The notes under the pieces were generated by a model that was given only the letters and a program-made list of their open reading frames with translations, was not told the origin of the DNA and ran no database searches. DNA of 64,000 bases from Corynebacterium sp. (GTDB lineage Bacteria; Actinomycetota; Actinomycetes; Mycobacteriales; Mycobacteriaceae), in NCBI RefSeq assembly GCF_030532195.1, contig NZ_JAUNLP010000004.1:62001-126000 (forward strand). The letters are read 5' to 3'. The translations under genes were made by a program, and so were the position numbers. Shown here piece by piece: positions 29,956-38,298 of the stretch (positions within the stretch are counted from its first letter, which is position 1; each line of letters starts with the position of its first letter).

Positions 29956-31017
29956 TTGTTGAGTAAGGCGAAAGCGGCTACTGCAGCAAAAGCCGCGGTC
30001 GGACGCGGCTGCGGCAAGCTGTATCTAACAGGCGAGTACGCGGTCATGGATGAAGATGGCCTGGCCGTCATCGCCGGTGTAAATCGCTATGTCACAGCGA
30101 CCGCGACTTTCTGCGGGGACGGCGAGCAGCCGCGCATTTTCTCCTCTTACTACCCGGAGCAGGGACGTGTCATCGACGTGGACGCGCCGGATGACATTGT
30201 CACTCACGTCATTTCCCTGGTTTACCGCATTGCCAGCCGCCATGGGCTCGCCGCCCTGCCAGTTAGCCTCAGCATCGAGTCCGACCTCGATGACGCGGCA
30301 AGTGGTGCCAAGTACGGGCTGGGTTCTTCAGGCGCGGTGGCGGTGGCAGTCACCCGTGCGCTGGGCCAACAGCTGGGATTGGCGCTGGATTCGCTGGACG
30401 TTTACAAGATTGCCTCTGTGGCCACGTGGCTCGCGGGCGCTGCTGGCTCCGGCGGGGACATCGCTTGCTCCTCACACGGCGGGGTCGTGCTCTACCGCCG
30501 CCCAAACCCCAAGGCGCTGGCAGCCATGGTCAAGGCCGATCCAGTGGCTGCTACCGAGGTCACCTGGCCGAACCTGCGTATCGAATCTCGCCATGACCTT
30601 GGCGGGCTAAAACTCCTGGTCGGCTGGACTGGTAGCCCCGTCAAGACCGATTCGCAATTGGCGAAGGCCGGCGGTGCTGACGCGGAGTTTGTACGCAGTG
30701 TTTCGTCGTTAAGCGAAAAGCTCTGGCAGGCGCTTGCCGACGGAGACCACGCCGCGGCCTTTGCCTGCCTGCGCGAAAATCGTGCGCTGTTGCAGGACTA
30801 TGAGCGCGATCGCAATCTCATCATAGAAACGGAGAAGCTGGCGGCGCTGGCCGATATTGCCACTAGCGCAACTGGTGCAGGCAAGAGTAGTGGCTCCGGC
30901 GGCGGAGATTGTGGGATTGCGCTGGTTGCCGCTGATAGCGATGTCACGGGCATTGCTACCAAGTGGCAGGCGGCGGGAATCCAGCCACTGCCGCTTACGC
31001 TTGCCACGAAACTTTGA
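29956..31017 (+). CDS. Phosphomevalonate kinase
   Basis: Phosphorylates mevalonate-5-phosphate to the diphosphate. The 353 residues carry the GHMP motifs of the bacterial/fungal-type enzyme: GKLYLTGEYAVMD near residue 20, KYGLGSSGAVAVAV (ATP loop) and the glycine-rich GAGKSSGSGGGDCGIAL near the end. GSGGDIACSSHGGVVLY is typical of this family rather than of mevalonate kinase. There is no ATG in a sensible place; TTG 29956 or TTG 29959 follows AAAGAGGA, and the second has the better spacing. It lies 30 bases after mvaD. Confidence 0.92.
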   Translation: MLSKAKAATAAKAAVGRGCGKLYLTGEYAVMDEDGLAVIAGVNRYVTATATFCGDGEQPRIFSSYYPEQGRVIDVDAPDDIVTHVISLVYRIASRHGLAALPVSLSIESDLDDAASGAKYGLGSSGAVAVAVTRALGQQLGLALDSLDVYKIASVATWLAGAAGSGGDIACSSHGGVVLYRRPNPKALAAMVKADPVAATEVTWPNLRIESRHDLGGLKLLVGWTGSPVKTDSQLAKAGGADAEFVRSVSSLSEKLWQALADGDHAAAFACLRENRALLQDYERDRNLIIETEKLAALADIATSATGAGKSSGSGGGDCGIALVAADSDVTGIATKWQAAGIQPLPLTLATKL

Positions 31018-31103
31018 CCACAGGTTTTTGACCGTAGAATTTAGGCAGAGTCGGCGAAGCTGCCGATATAACTGAAACGAACTAGAAAGGGTCGGCTACG
31101 ACA

Positions 31104-32162
31104 ATGGCTGAAAACACCACCCACGACCTGGAATATGCACAGGTACCGCTGAGTTGGATTGGCCCGGTGCGCATTAGCGGCAATGTCATGAATGACGAGG
31201 TCAAGATTCCGCTGGCGACCTATGAGACTCCGCTGTGGCCGTCGTGCGGTCGCGGTGCGAAGGTCTCTCGCATGATTGAGGGCGGTATTACCTGTACCTT
31301 GGTCAGCGAGAAGATGACTCGTTCGGTGATTTTCACCCTCGATTCGGCAGCTGCTGCGGTTCAAGCGCGCGACAATATTGCCGCTCGCTATGACGAGCTG
31401 AAGAAGGTCGTGGAGTCCTCCTCCCGCTTTGCCAAGCTGGTCGACATCCACTTCCAGATCGCCTCGCGCCTGCTGTTTGTCCGTTTTGATTTCTTCTCTG
31501 GTGATGCCTCGGGCCACAACATGGCAACGCTGGCTTCCGAGCGCCTGATGTCCTACCTCATGGAGCAGATGCCAGAGTTGGGTTACGGCTCCATCTCCGG
31601 TAACTACTGCACCGACAAGAAGACCTCCGCCGTCAACGGCATTCTCGGCCGCGGCAAGTACGTCATCGCCGAGGCCGTCATTCCGGAGCCGGTTGTCCGT
31701 GAACGTCTGCGCACCACCGCCAAGCGTTTGGCCGAGCTCAACGAGCGCAAGAATCTCGTCGGCTCCATCATGGCCGGTTCGCTGCGCAGCGGTAACGCTC
31801 ACTACGCCAACATGCTGCTGGGCTTCTACCTGGCCACCGGTCAGGATGCCGCGAACATCGTCGAAGGCTCGCAGGGACTCACGCAGGTCGAGGCGCTTGA
31901 CGACGGCTCCGTGCGCTTTAGCTGCACCCTGCCGCACTTGATCGTCGGGTCGGTCGGCAATGGTAAGGGCCTGGACTTCGTGGAGAAGAACCTCACCGCA
32001 CTCGGCTGCAAGGAGGACCGTGAGCCGGGCGAGAATGCACGTCGTCTAGCAGCGTGCTGCGCGGCGATTGTGTGGTGCGGTGAGCTGTCTCTGCTGGCTG
32101 CGCAGACGAATCCGGGTGAGCTGATGGAGGCTCACGTCGCGATTGAGCGCGCGAAGAAGTAG
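31104..32162 (+). CDS. Hydroxymethylglutaryl-CoA reductase
   Basis: Reduces HMG-CoA to mevalonate with NAD(P)H, the committed step. The 352 residues contain the catalytic elements in order: Glu in YETPLWPSCGRGAKVSR, the dimer-interface DASGHNMATLASERL, Lys in CTDKKTSAVNGILGRGKYVIAEAV, Asp in ATGQDAANIVEGSQ, and a C-terminal His in MEAHVAIERAKK. It is shorter than eukaryotic enzymes and lacks membrane spans. The SD AAAGGG precedes the ATG. It lies 86 bases after pmk and 161 bases before mvaS. Confidence 0.93.
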   Translation: MAENTTHDLEYAQVPLSWIGPVRISGNVMNDEVKIPLATYETPLWPSCGRGAKVSRMIEGGITCTLVSEKMTRSVIFTLDSAAAAVQARDNIAARYDELKKVVESSSRFAKLVDIHFQIASRLLFVRFDFFSGDASGHNMATLASERLMSYLMEQMPELGYGSISGNYCTDKKTSAVNGILGRGKYVIAEAVIPEPVVRERLRTTAKRLAELNERKNLVGSIMAGSLRSGNAHYANMLLGFYLATGQDAANIVEGSQGLTQVEALDDGSVRFSCTLPHLIVGSVGNGKGLDFVEKNLTALGCKEDREPGENARRLAACCAAIVWCGELSLLAAQTNPGELMEAHVAIERAKK

Positions 32163-32169
32163 TGAAGCG

Positions 32170-32193
32170 GGTTTTGCAAAAATTCGCAAAACC
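32170..32193. promoter_or_regulatory. Inverted repeat between the HMG-CoA reductase and synthase genes
   Basis: GGTTTTGC (32170-32177) and GCAAAACC (32186-32193) are a perfect 8-base inverted repeat with loop AAAAATTC, starting 8 bases after the reductase stop. There is no T-run after it. A second, weaker pair, GGGCAA (32251-32256) and TTGCCC (32276-32281), lies further on. The 161-base gap is clearly AT-richer than the genes beside it and probably holds a promoter for mvaS. Confidence 0.5.
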
Positions 32194-32323
32194 TAAGGCA
32201 AATCTCAGGTGAACGCGCTAGATTTTTGTAGTAGGTATTTAACTTTTTGTGGGCAAAATTTATCTCACCCGATAATTGCCCTGTATTTCTGAAAACTGTA
32301 AAGGCAGTGAAGGCACGGTTTTG

Positions 32324-33517
32324 ATGACAACAAGCAATGTGACCCCGATCGGTATTGATGACATCGCCTTTGCGACGGGTTCGTACTGCATTGACCTGGC
32401 CGATATTGCGCCGCGACTGGGCGCAGAACCGGCAAAGTACCACAAGGGACTGGGGCAGGAGCGCTCCAGTGTGGTGGCGTCCGATGAAGACCCGGTGACG
32501 ATGGCCGCGGCTGCGGTCAAGAAGATTGTCGATCGTCACGGCATTGAGGGTGTGCGCACCATCATGTTCGCGACCGAGACCGGCATTGACCAGTCGAAGG
32601 CCGCCGCGGTCTACGTGCATGAACTGGTGGGGCTGGCTCCACAGACCCGTTCGGTGGAGCTGAAGCAGGCCTGCTACTCCGGCACTGCCGCGCTGCAGTT
32701 CGCCTGCGCACTGGTTGCTCGCAATCCGGAGGAAAAGGTTATTGTCGTAGCCTCCGATATTGCTCGCTATGACCTGGACTCCGCAGCTGAGCCGACGCAG
32801 GGTGCCGGTGCCGTGGCGATGCTGGTCACTGCCAACCCGCGCATCCTGAATATCGACCCGGTCTCCGGCGTGTTCACCCGCGAGGTCATGGACTTTTGGC
32901 GTCCGAACCACCGCAGCCAGGCGATGGTCGAGGGCAAGCTGTCCATCAGCGCCTACATCGATGCTGTTCAGGGTGCATATGAGGACTACCGTGCACGCGG
33001 TGGCGTCGGCTTCAGCGATATTGATTACTTCAGCTACCACCAGCCGTTTACCAAGATGGCCTACAAGGCTCACCGCCAGCTGTCGGCCAACAATGGTGTC
33101 GAGCTCACCGCTGAGGACGAGACTCGTCAGCTCGGCCCAACGACGGTGTACAACCGCATCATCGGTAACTCCTACACTGCGTCGGCATACTTTGGTCTGC
33201 TCGGCCTGTTGGACACCGAGAAGGATCTGGCCGGTAAGAAGGTCGCCATTGCCTCCTACGGTTCGGGTTCTGTCGCCGAGTTCTTCACCGCAACCGTGGT
33301 GGAGGGCTACGAGTCGCAGCTGCGCGTCGAGGAAAACGCGCGCGAGCTGGCGTCTCGCGTCAAGCTCGATGATCCGACCTACTACGCTCACGCCCAGGTC
33401 ACTCATGAGGATCCGGGTAACTACTCCAACCTCGGCGACGACGCTCTGATTGGCACCGGTCCGTTTAGCTTCGCCGGTGTTGAGGGCTGCAAGCGCATCT
33501 ACCGCGCGCGCAAGTAG
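32324..33517 (+). CDS. mvaS: Hydroxymethylglutaryl-CoA synthase
   Basis: Condenses acetyl-CoA with acetoacetyl-CoA to HMG-CoA. The 397 residues have the thiolase-like fold with general base Glu in FATETGID, nucleophilic Cys in ELKQACYSGTAAL (about residue 116), and the acetoacetyl-binding His in YFSYHQPFTKMAYKAH. NSYTASAYFGLLGLL and ASYGSGSVAEFF complete the family pattern. ATG 32324 starts at the usual position; the upstream open frame adds unrelated residues. It closes the pathway, and a long hairpin/terminator follows 54 bases after its stop. Confidence 0.94.
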   Translation: MTTSNVTPIGIDDIAFATGSYCIDLADIAPRLGAEPAKYHKGLGQERSSVVASDEDPVTMAAAAVKKIVDRHGIEGVRTIMFATETGIDQSKAAAVYVHELVGLAPQTRSVELKQACYSGTAALQFACALVARNPEEKVIVVASDIARYDLDSAAEPTQGAGAVAMLVTANPRILNIDPVSGVFTREVMDFWRPNHRSQAMVEGKLSISAYIDAVQGAYEDYRARGGVGFSDIDYFSYHQPFTKMAYKAHRQLSANNGVELTAEDETRQLGPTTVYNRIIGNSYTASAYFGLLGLLDTEKDLAGKKVAIASYGSGSVAEFFTATVVEGYESQLRVEENARELASRVKLDDPTYYAHAQVTHEDPGNYSNLGDDALIGTGPFSFAGVEGCKRIYRARK

Positions 33518-33570
33518 CTTGAGTCCCGCCCCCGGTGCGGGGGCACCCGGGCAAATATTGGATGGAACCG

Positions 33571-33633
33571 AATCCCCTTTTTCCGCGCCTAACAGTTATT
33601 GAGAACTGTTTTTCGCGGGGGAAGGGGATTTTT
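33571..33633 (+). terminator. Long nested hairpin after mvaS whose 3' arm holds the next gene's SD
   Basis: Three nested perfect arm pairs are spaced symmetrically: AATCCCC (33571-33577) with GGGGATT (33624-33630), CCGCG (33583-33587) with CGCGG (33614-33618), and AACAGTT (33591-33597) with AACTGTT (33604-33610). In RNA the UUUUU between arms 1 and 2 can pair with GGGAA, giving about 17 continuous pairs. A T-run (33629-33633) follows, as in a terminator. The outer 3' arm contains the GGGGA SD, and the GTG of the next gene begins at 33635. Confidence 0.8.
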
Positions 33634-33634
33634 C

Positions 33635-33949
33635 GTGTCCGCAGTCAATAGAGTGCACTTTTCGGCAGAGGCAGTGGCTGCCGCAGCCAGGAGTGTGGAG
33701 CAGCACGCGGTCGCCGGGCAGGCGCAGTGGCGCAGTGCTCCGGAGATTGCCACAACTACCTGTGGCCAGGGCTTTGCTGAGCACGGTGCACAGTTGCAGG
33801 AGGCCGCTGCGAGGCTGTGCGCTCACGGCAAAGCTATGTACGCGGGACTGGAGCGCCATGCACCGGCGGTCCGCGAGCAATGGCAGGTGTTCACCGATGG
33901 TGACGATGTTGGGGCCACGCAGCTCAGCGGAATCGAGGTGGCCAGCTAA
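33635..33949 (+). CDS. Small Ala-rich helical protein, EspC/WXG100-like (tentative)
   Basis: A 104-residue protein predicted to be mostly helical, with two Ala-rich helices separated by AQWRSAPEIATTT. No signal peptide or membrane span is seen. Size, composition and the Trp in the turn recall EspC-type ESX-associated proteins. From memory it matches in position and length the small mycobacterial gene Rv3440c between glmM and glmS. GTG 33635 was chosen because GAAGGGGA lies 6 bases upstream. It shares the G-rich SD with the ESX operons. Its stop overlaps the next start by one base (TAATG). Function unknown. Confidence 0.6.
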   Translation: MSAVNRVHFSAEAVAAAARSVEQHAVAGQAQWRSAPEIATTTCGQGFAEHGAQLQEAAARLCAHGKAMYAGLERHAPAVREQWQVFTDGDDVGATQLSGIEVAS

Positions 33950-35163
33950 TGCCGTGGGTTGCGCGAATAATACCGCTGCTAAGTCGGGTGCTATCAAGAG
34001 GCGGCCGCATCAGTGCCAGGGGAGGGCTGAAAGGAATCGGCAAGAGGCTGCCGAAGCTCTTCGACAAAATCAAGCGTGCCGATGGCTGGAATAGCAGCCC
34101 GCTGTCCAAATTCGCAGAAACACTCGGCGTAATCGCCTCCACCATGACCATTGGCATGGCCTTTGATTGGGGCGGACTAAAGGGCGATGCTGCCGATGCC
34201 ACGCGCGAGCGCTGTGATGACGCCGCTAAGGACTGCCAAAAGCACAACGACGATGCCGCCGATGGCGCGCAGAGCGTGGGCGACTGCGGCACCAAGGTCG
34301 ACGAGATTCTCGAAGACTGTGAGCAGCAGGCCGAGCAGATCACGCAGCAGACCGACGAGATCTTGGACCAGTGCGAAGCGCTTGTCGACGATCCGGAGTT
34401 CGGCCAAGAAGCAGCACAGATTGCCCACCAGATGTGCGAGTGTCTTGTCGATTCCACAGACCAGCTCTATGAGGCTCGAAACTCCACTGTGGAGCAGTGT
34501 CTGGCACAGGCGACCTGTGACACCGAGTCTGCGGTAGTCGCAACTCCGCCCGAGCCGCCTGCAGTAGCCACCTGCTCGGGTGTCACTGCGGTTGCGTGCG
34601 CGAGCGGAGTCGGAAGTGGAGGAGGGCAATCAACAATCATGATCCCCACCGAAGTGACTCCGCCAGCTCCTGTAGAAATAGGCTCAGGCAGCGGCGCGAC
34701 TGTTGGGGCATCGGCAGGTCTTGTCGGTGAGTTGGCAACGGGAATTACATCGGGCATTACTGCAGGCATTACTGCTGGCATTGCAGGGATTGCGCAGGGC
34801 TATGCATCGTCGCTGCTTAACCTTGAGATCTCGGTAGAAGTTGACTCAGCGCCCTGCGTGGTTGCTCCAGCAACAGAAGAGGAATGTCCGCCACCCGAGC
34901 CCGTGGTAGAAGAAGACTGCCCTCCGCCGCCACCGCCGCCGCCGGAGCCGGAGTCGGTGGTAGAGGAAGAGTGTCCACCTCCAGAGCCACCACCGCCAGC
35001 TGAAAAGCTAGCGCATCTGGGAATTGCAACACCCGAAACAGAGCCGGAGGCAGCGCCAACTCCACAGCAGACGGCGCCCGTGACTCCTGAAGATGTGCCC
35101 GACGCACAGGAGTCTGATGATTCTGCAGGGTCGGTCAATACACCGTCAGCAGGTGAGTGGTAG
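33949..35163 (+). CDS. Cys-rich, Pro-rich membrane-associated protein of unknown function
   Basis: I do not recognise a family. The 404 residues fall into a basic N-terminus, a hydrophobic stretch (LGVIASTMTIGMAF, about 60-73), a charged helical region with nine cysteines (about 84-185), a Gly/Ala/Ile-rich hydrophobic stretch (GLVGELATGITSGITAGITAGIAGIA), and a Pro-rich tail. The tail holds three copies of an EE(E/D)CPPP(E/P)P unit, each with one cysteine; I count 15 cysteines in all. Position and Pro/Ala-richness recall mycobacterial Rv3439c (from memory). It is translationally coupled to the genes on both sides by one-base overlaps, so the three products probably act together. Confidence 0.6.
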   Translation: MPWVARIIPLLSRVLSRGGRISARGGLKGIGKRLPKLFDKIKRADGWNSSPLSKFAETLGVIASTMTIGMAFDWGGLKGDAADATRERCDDAAKDCQKHNDDAADGAQSVGDCGTKVDEILEDCEQQAEQITQQTDEILDQCEALVDDPEFGQEAAQIAHQMCECLVDSTDQLYEARNSTVEQCLAQATCDTESAVVATPPEPPAVATCSGVTAVACASGVGSGGGQSTIMIPTEVTPPAPVEIGSGSGATVGASAGLVGELATGITSGITAGITAGIAGIAQGYASSLLNLEISVEVDSAPCVVAPATEEECPPPEPVVEEDCPPPPPPPPEPESVVEEECPPPEPPPPAEKLAHLGIATPETEPEAAPTPQQTAPVTPEDVPDAQESDDSAGSVNTPSAGEW

Positions 35164-35465
35164 TGACAGGACGTACACCAAGCAGGCATACGGCGAAGTA
35201 TGACCGCATAGGCCAGACGTATTACGACACCGCTGCTGCTGTGAGGCAGGAGTTCGAATCAACCGCACAAAGAGCACAGGAGAAACTGCGAGGATTAGAA
35301 GAGCGTCGTCAAGCGCGTGAGCGAAAGAGCGAGCAAGTAGCGACGGTGCGCGAAGACGAACAGCGTCGCCAGGGGCGGCCGAAGGGAGCGGTGGTGAGGC
35401 TGTTCGGCCGCGAGACTGATAAGCGGGCGAAACCGACTGTGAAGTCGATTAGAGGGGCATCCTGA
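35163..35465 (+). CDS. Small basic coiled-coil protein of unknown function
   Basis: A 100-residue, highly charged protein with one long predicted helix (about 18-70) rich in Arg, Glu and Gln (EKLRGLEERRQARERKSEQV), followed by a basic tail. No signal or membrane span. GTG 35163 overlaps the previous stop by one base (TAGTG), copying the coupling of the two genes before it; GTG 35157 is an alternative. It ends the module; the opposing hydrolase-like gene begins its 3' end 5 bases later. No function can be assigned. Confidence 0.55.
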   Translation: MTGRTPSRHTAKYDRIGQTYYDTAAAVRQEFESTAQRAQEKLRGLEERRQARERKSEQVATVREDEQRRQGRPKGAVVRLFGRETDKRAKPTVKSIRGAS

Positions 35466-35470
35466 CTGGT

Positions 35471-36322
35471 TTATTTACCAGGGATGAGCGAATGCTCCGG
35501 ATTTTCCGGAAGCTGCTTGATCAGCCACTCGAGGTCGCGGTTGGTCGTGCCCTTAATCTCGGTTTCTGGGTCAGCAAAGTCGGCGTACTTCTTGTCATCA
35601 CCGACAGTTGCCAGCAGGAAGCCAGTAAGTGCCGCGCGAGCGGTCTCCTGGTGCTTCACCTTGGAGCTGGAGAAACCGGCCAGACGGCGCAGAAGAGTAG
35701 TTTCCGAGAAACTGCCCTGAGTGGCATCGTCTACTTCGCGGTAAACCATGTCGCCCTTCCACTTCACGCCCAGACGAGCCGGGTTGCCGCGGTCTAGCCA
35801 CTTGTCCTCGCCCGGGGCCAAAATGAGACCAGGCGCAGATACATTGGTGGCGGCGGCAGTGGAAGAAGGGGCAGTGGTAGCGGGGAAGACACAGCCCACG
35901 CCAGAAATGATGTCGTGACCAGCTGCGGCGAGGACTGCGACACCAGCGCCCATACCGTGGCCGGCGACACCGAGCTTCTTAGGATGAACGACGACCTGTC
36001 CCTCACCGAGGCGGACGCCTGCGAGAATCTGCAGCGCGGTCTCCAAATCATTTGCCAGGCCGCGGTGGTCGGCTACGACTCCATTTTCGGTATCCGGGGC
36101 GGCCACAGCGATGCCCCACGATGCCAGGTGGCGCAGGGTGGCATGGTATTCCGCAATCGGTGTGCACCAGTCGTGTGCAAACGCGATGCCAGGAATGCCG
36201 TTTCCCTCGGCAGGGGTATATACCTTGCCGGGCAGTCCGGTAAAGGCGAGGTCACCGACCATGACGCGGTGCGGTCCACGCTTGGAAAGATTGGATGTAA
36301 GAGTCTTCAAGTTCTCAGCCAC
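35471..36322 (-). CDS. Alpha/beta hydrolase-fold protein lacking the serine nucleophile
   Basis: The 283 residues have the order of a dienelactone-hydrolase/PET-hydrolase-like fold: GIAFAHDWCTP after strand 3, ASWGIAVAAPDTENG, and a nucleophile elbow. The elbow reads GHGMG (residues 121-125) where the family has GHSMG, so the catalytic serine is Gly123. A later Asp (APGEDKW) remains. Either it is a pseudoenzyme or another residue acts. It is divergent from glmS, as an apparent counterpart (Rv3438) is in mycobacteria, from memory. GTG 36322 has TAAGCT exactly 7 bases upstream, so a leaderless message is likely. Confidence 0.75.
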   Translation of the reverse strand: MAENLKTLTSNLSKRGPHRVMVGDLAFTGLPGKVYTPAEGNGIPGIAFAHDWCTPIAEYHATLRHLASWGIAVAAPDTENGVVADHRGLANDLETALQILAGVRLGEGQVVVHPKKLGVAGHGMGAGVAVLAAAGHDIISGVGCVFPATTAPSSTAAATNVSAPGLILAPGEDKWLDRGNPARLGVKWKGDMVYREVDDATQGSFSETTLLRRLAGFSSSKVKHQETARAALTGFLLATVGDDKKYADFADPETEIKGTTNRDLEWLIKQLPENPEHSLIPGK

Positions 36323-36423
36323 AGTGCCCAGCTTATCTATAACGAGTCCACCTTTGCTTAAAAAGAGGCAGGATGTCTCTACCGTTGTGACGATTTACGA
36401 CTTCGCGGGTTATCCTATGGGGC

Positions 36424-38298
36424 ATGTGTGGAATCGTTGGATATGTGGGTCATCAGCCCGCCTTGGATATTGCCGTCGACGCGCTACGTCGCATGGAGTA
36501 CCGCGGGTATGACTCCGCTGGTGTTGCCATCGTTGACGACCAGGGGCATATCACTGTAGAGAAGAAGGCCGGCAAGCTCGCGAATCTCGAGGCTGCGCTG
36601 GATGCGGATGGACGCGAAAAGTTCTCTGGTACAACCGGCATCGGGCACACTCGTTGGGCTACTCATGGCCGCCCGATTGATGAGAATGCTCACCCACACT
36701 TGTCGTACGACGGCAAGGTGGCAATCGTCCACAACGGCATCATCGAAAACTTTGCGCCGCTGCGTGATGAGCTCGAGGCTGCTGGTATTGAGCTGAAGTC
36801 CGAGACTGACTCTGAAGTTGCAACTCACATGCTCGCACGAGCAATGGACGGCTCTGATGGTGGCTCCACCGCTGGCGACTTTGAGGCATCTGCACTGGCA
36901 GTGCTCAACCGCCTTGAGGGCGCGTTCACCTTGCTGTTTACCCACGCCGATCACCCGGACAAGATCATTGCTGCTCGTCGTTCCACTCCGCTGATTGTCG
37001 GCGTGGGCGAAAATGAGATGTTCCTTGGCTCCGATGTTGCGGCTTTCATTGCTCACACTCGCGAGGCTGTTGAGCTGGGGCAGGACAATGTTGTCATCAT
37101 CACCGCTGATGATTACCGCATCATGGACTTTGCAGGCAATGAGCAGCAGGGTCGTCCGTTCACCATCGATTGGGATCTCGCCGCTGCTGAGAAGGGTGGA
37201 TACGACTCCTTCATGATGAAGGAGATCCACGAGCAGGCTGCAGCTGTGCGTGACACGCTGGCTGGTCACCTCGTTGACGGTCGAATTGTGCTGGACGAAT
37301 CCCGTCTGTCCGACCAGGACCTGCGTGACATTGAAAAGGTCTTCGTCGTCGCCTGTGGTACCGCATACCACTCGGGATTGCTGGCGAAGTATGCCATCGA
37401 GCACTGGGTTCGTATTCCGGTGGAAATCGAGGTTGCCTCCGAGTTCCGCTACCGTGACCCGGTGCTGGACCGACAGACTCTGGTTGTCGCCATCTCCCAG
37501 TCTGGTGAGACCGCCGACACTCTCGAAGCTGTTCGCCATGCCAAGTCGCAGGGCGCTCGCGTTCTCGCAGTTTGTAACACCAACGGCGCTCAGATCCCGC
37601 GTGAGTCTGATGCTGTGCTCTACACCCATGCCGGCCCAGAAATTGGTGTGGCCGCAACCAAGTCGTTCCTGGCACAGGTTGCCGCTAACTACCTGGTGGG
37701 TCTGGCGTTGGCACAGGCACGTGGCACCAAGTATCCCGATGAGGTCACCCGCGAGTTCGAAGAGCTCGAGTCCATTCCGGCGTTGATTGACAAGGTCGTC
37801 GACAAGGGCGATGAGTACATCGCAATGGCCAAGGAAATCGGCGCCATCCCGACGATGCTCTTCCTCGGTCGCCACGTTGGTTTCCCGGTTGCTCTCGAAG
37901 GCGCACTGAAGCTCAAGGAGCTCGCCTACATTCACGCTGAGGGCTTCCCAGCTGGTGAGCTCAAGCACGGTCCGATTGCACTTATCGAGGATGACTTGCC
38001 GGTTGTCGTCGTGGTGCCGTCGCCGAAGGGTCGCGCTGTCCTGCACTCCAAGATTGTCTCGAACATCCAGGAGATTCGTGCTCGTGGTGCCAAGACCATC
38101 GTCATCGCTGAAGAGGGCGATGAGGCCGTGGTGCCATTCGCCAACTACCTGATTGAGATCCCGGAGACTTCGACGCTCCTGCAGCCGCTACTGTCCACCA
38201 TTCCGCTCCAGTTCCTCGCAGCTGAAATTGCTCGACAGTGCGGTAACGAGGACATCGACAAGCCTCGCAACCTGGCCAAGTCAGTCACCGTCGAATAG
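36424..38298 (+). CDS. glmS: Glutamine-fructose-6-phosphate aminotransferase (isomerising)
   Basis: Makes glucosamine-6-phosphate from fructose-6-phosphate and glutamine, the first step to UDP-GlcNAc. The 624 residues comprise the N-terminal glutaminase domain (nucleophile Cys2 in MCGIVGYVG, GHTRWATHG) and two SIS isomerase domains (CGTAYHSG, SQSGETADT, ETSTLLQPLLSTIPLQ; ending KPRNLAKSVTVE). TATCCT lies 7 bases before the ATG with no SD, so it is probably leaderless. No glmS ribozyme is present. Its last 18 bases overlap the opposing HNH pseudogene. Confidence 0.97.
   Translation: MCGIVGYVGHQPALDIAVDALRRMEYRGYDSAGVAIVDDQGHITVEKKAGKLANLEAALDADGREKFSGTTGIGHTRWATHGRPIDENAHPHLSYDGKVAIVHNGIIENFAPLRDELEAAGIELKSETDSEVATHMLARAMDGSDGGSTAGDFEASALAVLNRLEGAFTLLFTHADHPDKIIAARRSTPLIVGVGENEMFLGSDVAAFIAHTREAVELGQDNVVIITADDYRIMDFAGNEQQGRPFTIDWDLAAAEKGGYDSFMMKEIHEQAAAVRDTLAGHLVDGRIVLDESRLSDQDLRDIEKVFVVACGTAYHSGLLAKYAIEHWVRIPVEIEVASEFRYRDPVLDRQTLVVAISQSGETADTLEAVRHAKSQGARVLAVCNTNGAQIPRESDAVLYTHAGPEIGVAATKSFLAQVAANYLVGLALAQARGTKYPDEVTREFEELESIPALIDKVVDKGDEYIAMAKEIGAIPTMLFLGRHVGFPVALEGALKLKELAYIHAEGFPAGELKHGPIALIEDDLPVVVVVPSPKGRAVLHSKIVSNIQEIRARGAKTIVIAEEGDEAVVPFANYLIEIPETSTLLQPLLSTIPLQFLAAEIARQCGNEDIDKPRNLAKSVTVE

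Noticed and set aside
36299..36423. glmS ribozyme or riboswitch upstream of glmS
   Set aside because: The glmS promoter appears to sit directly at the start codon, leaving no leader; no ribozyme core is visible.
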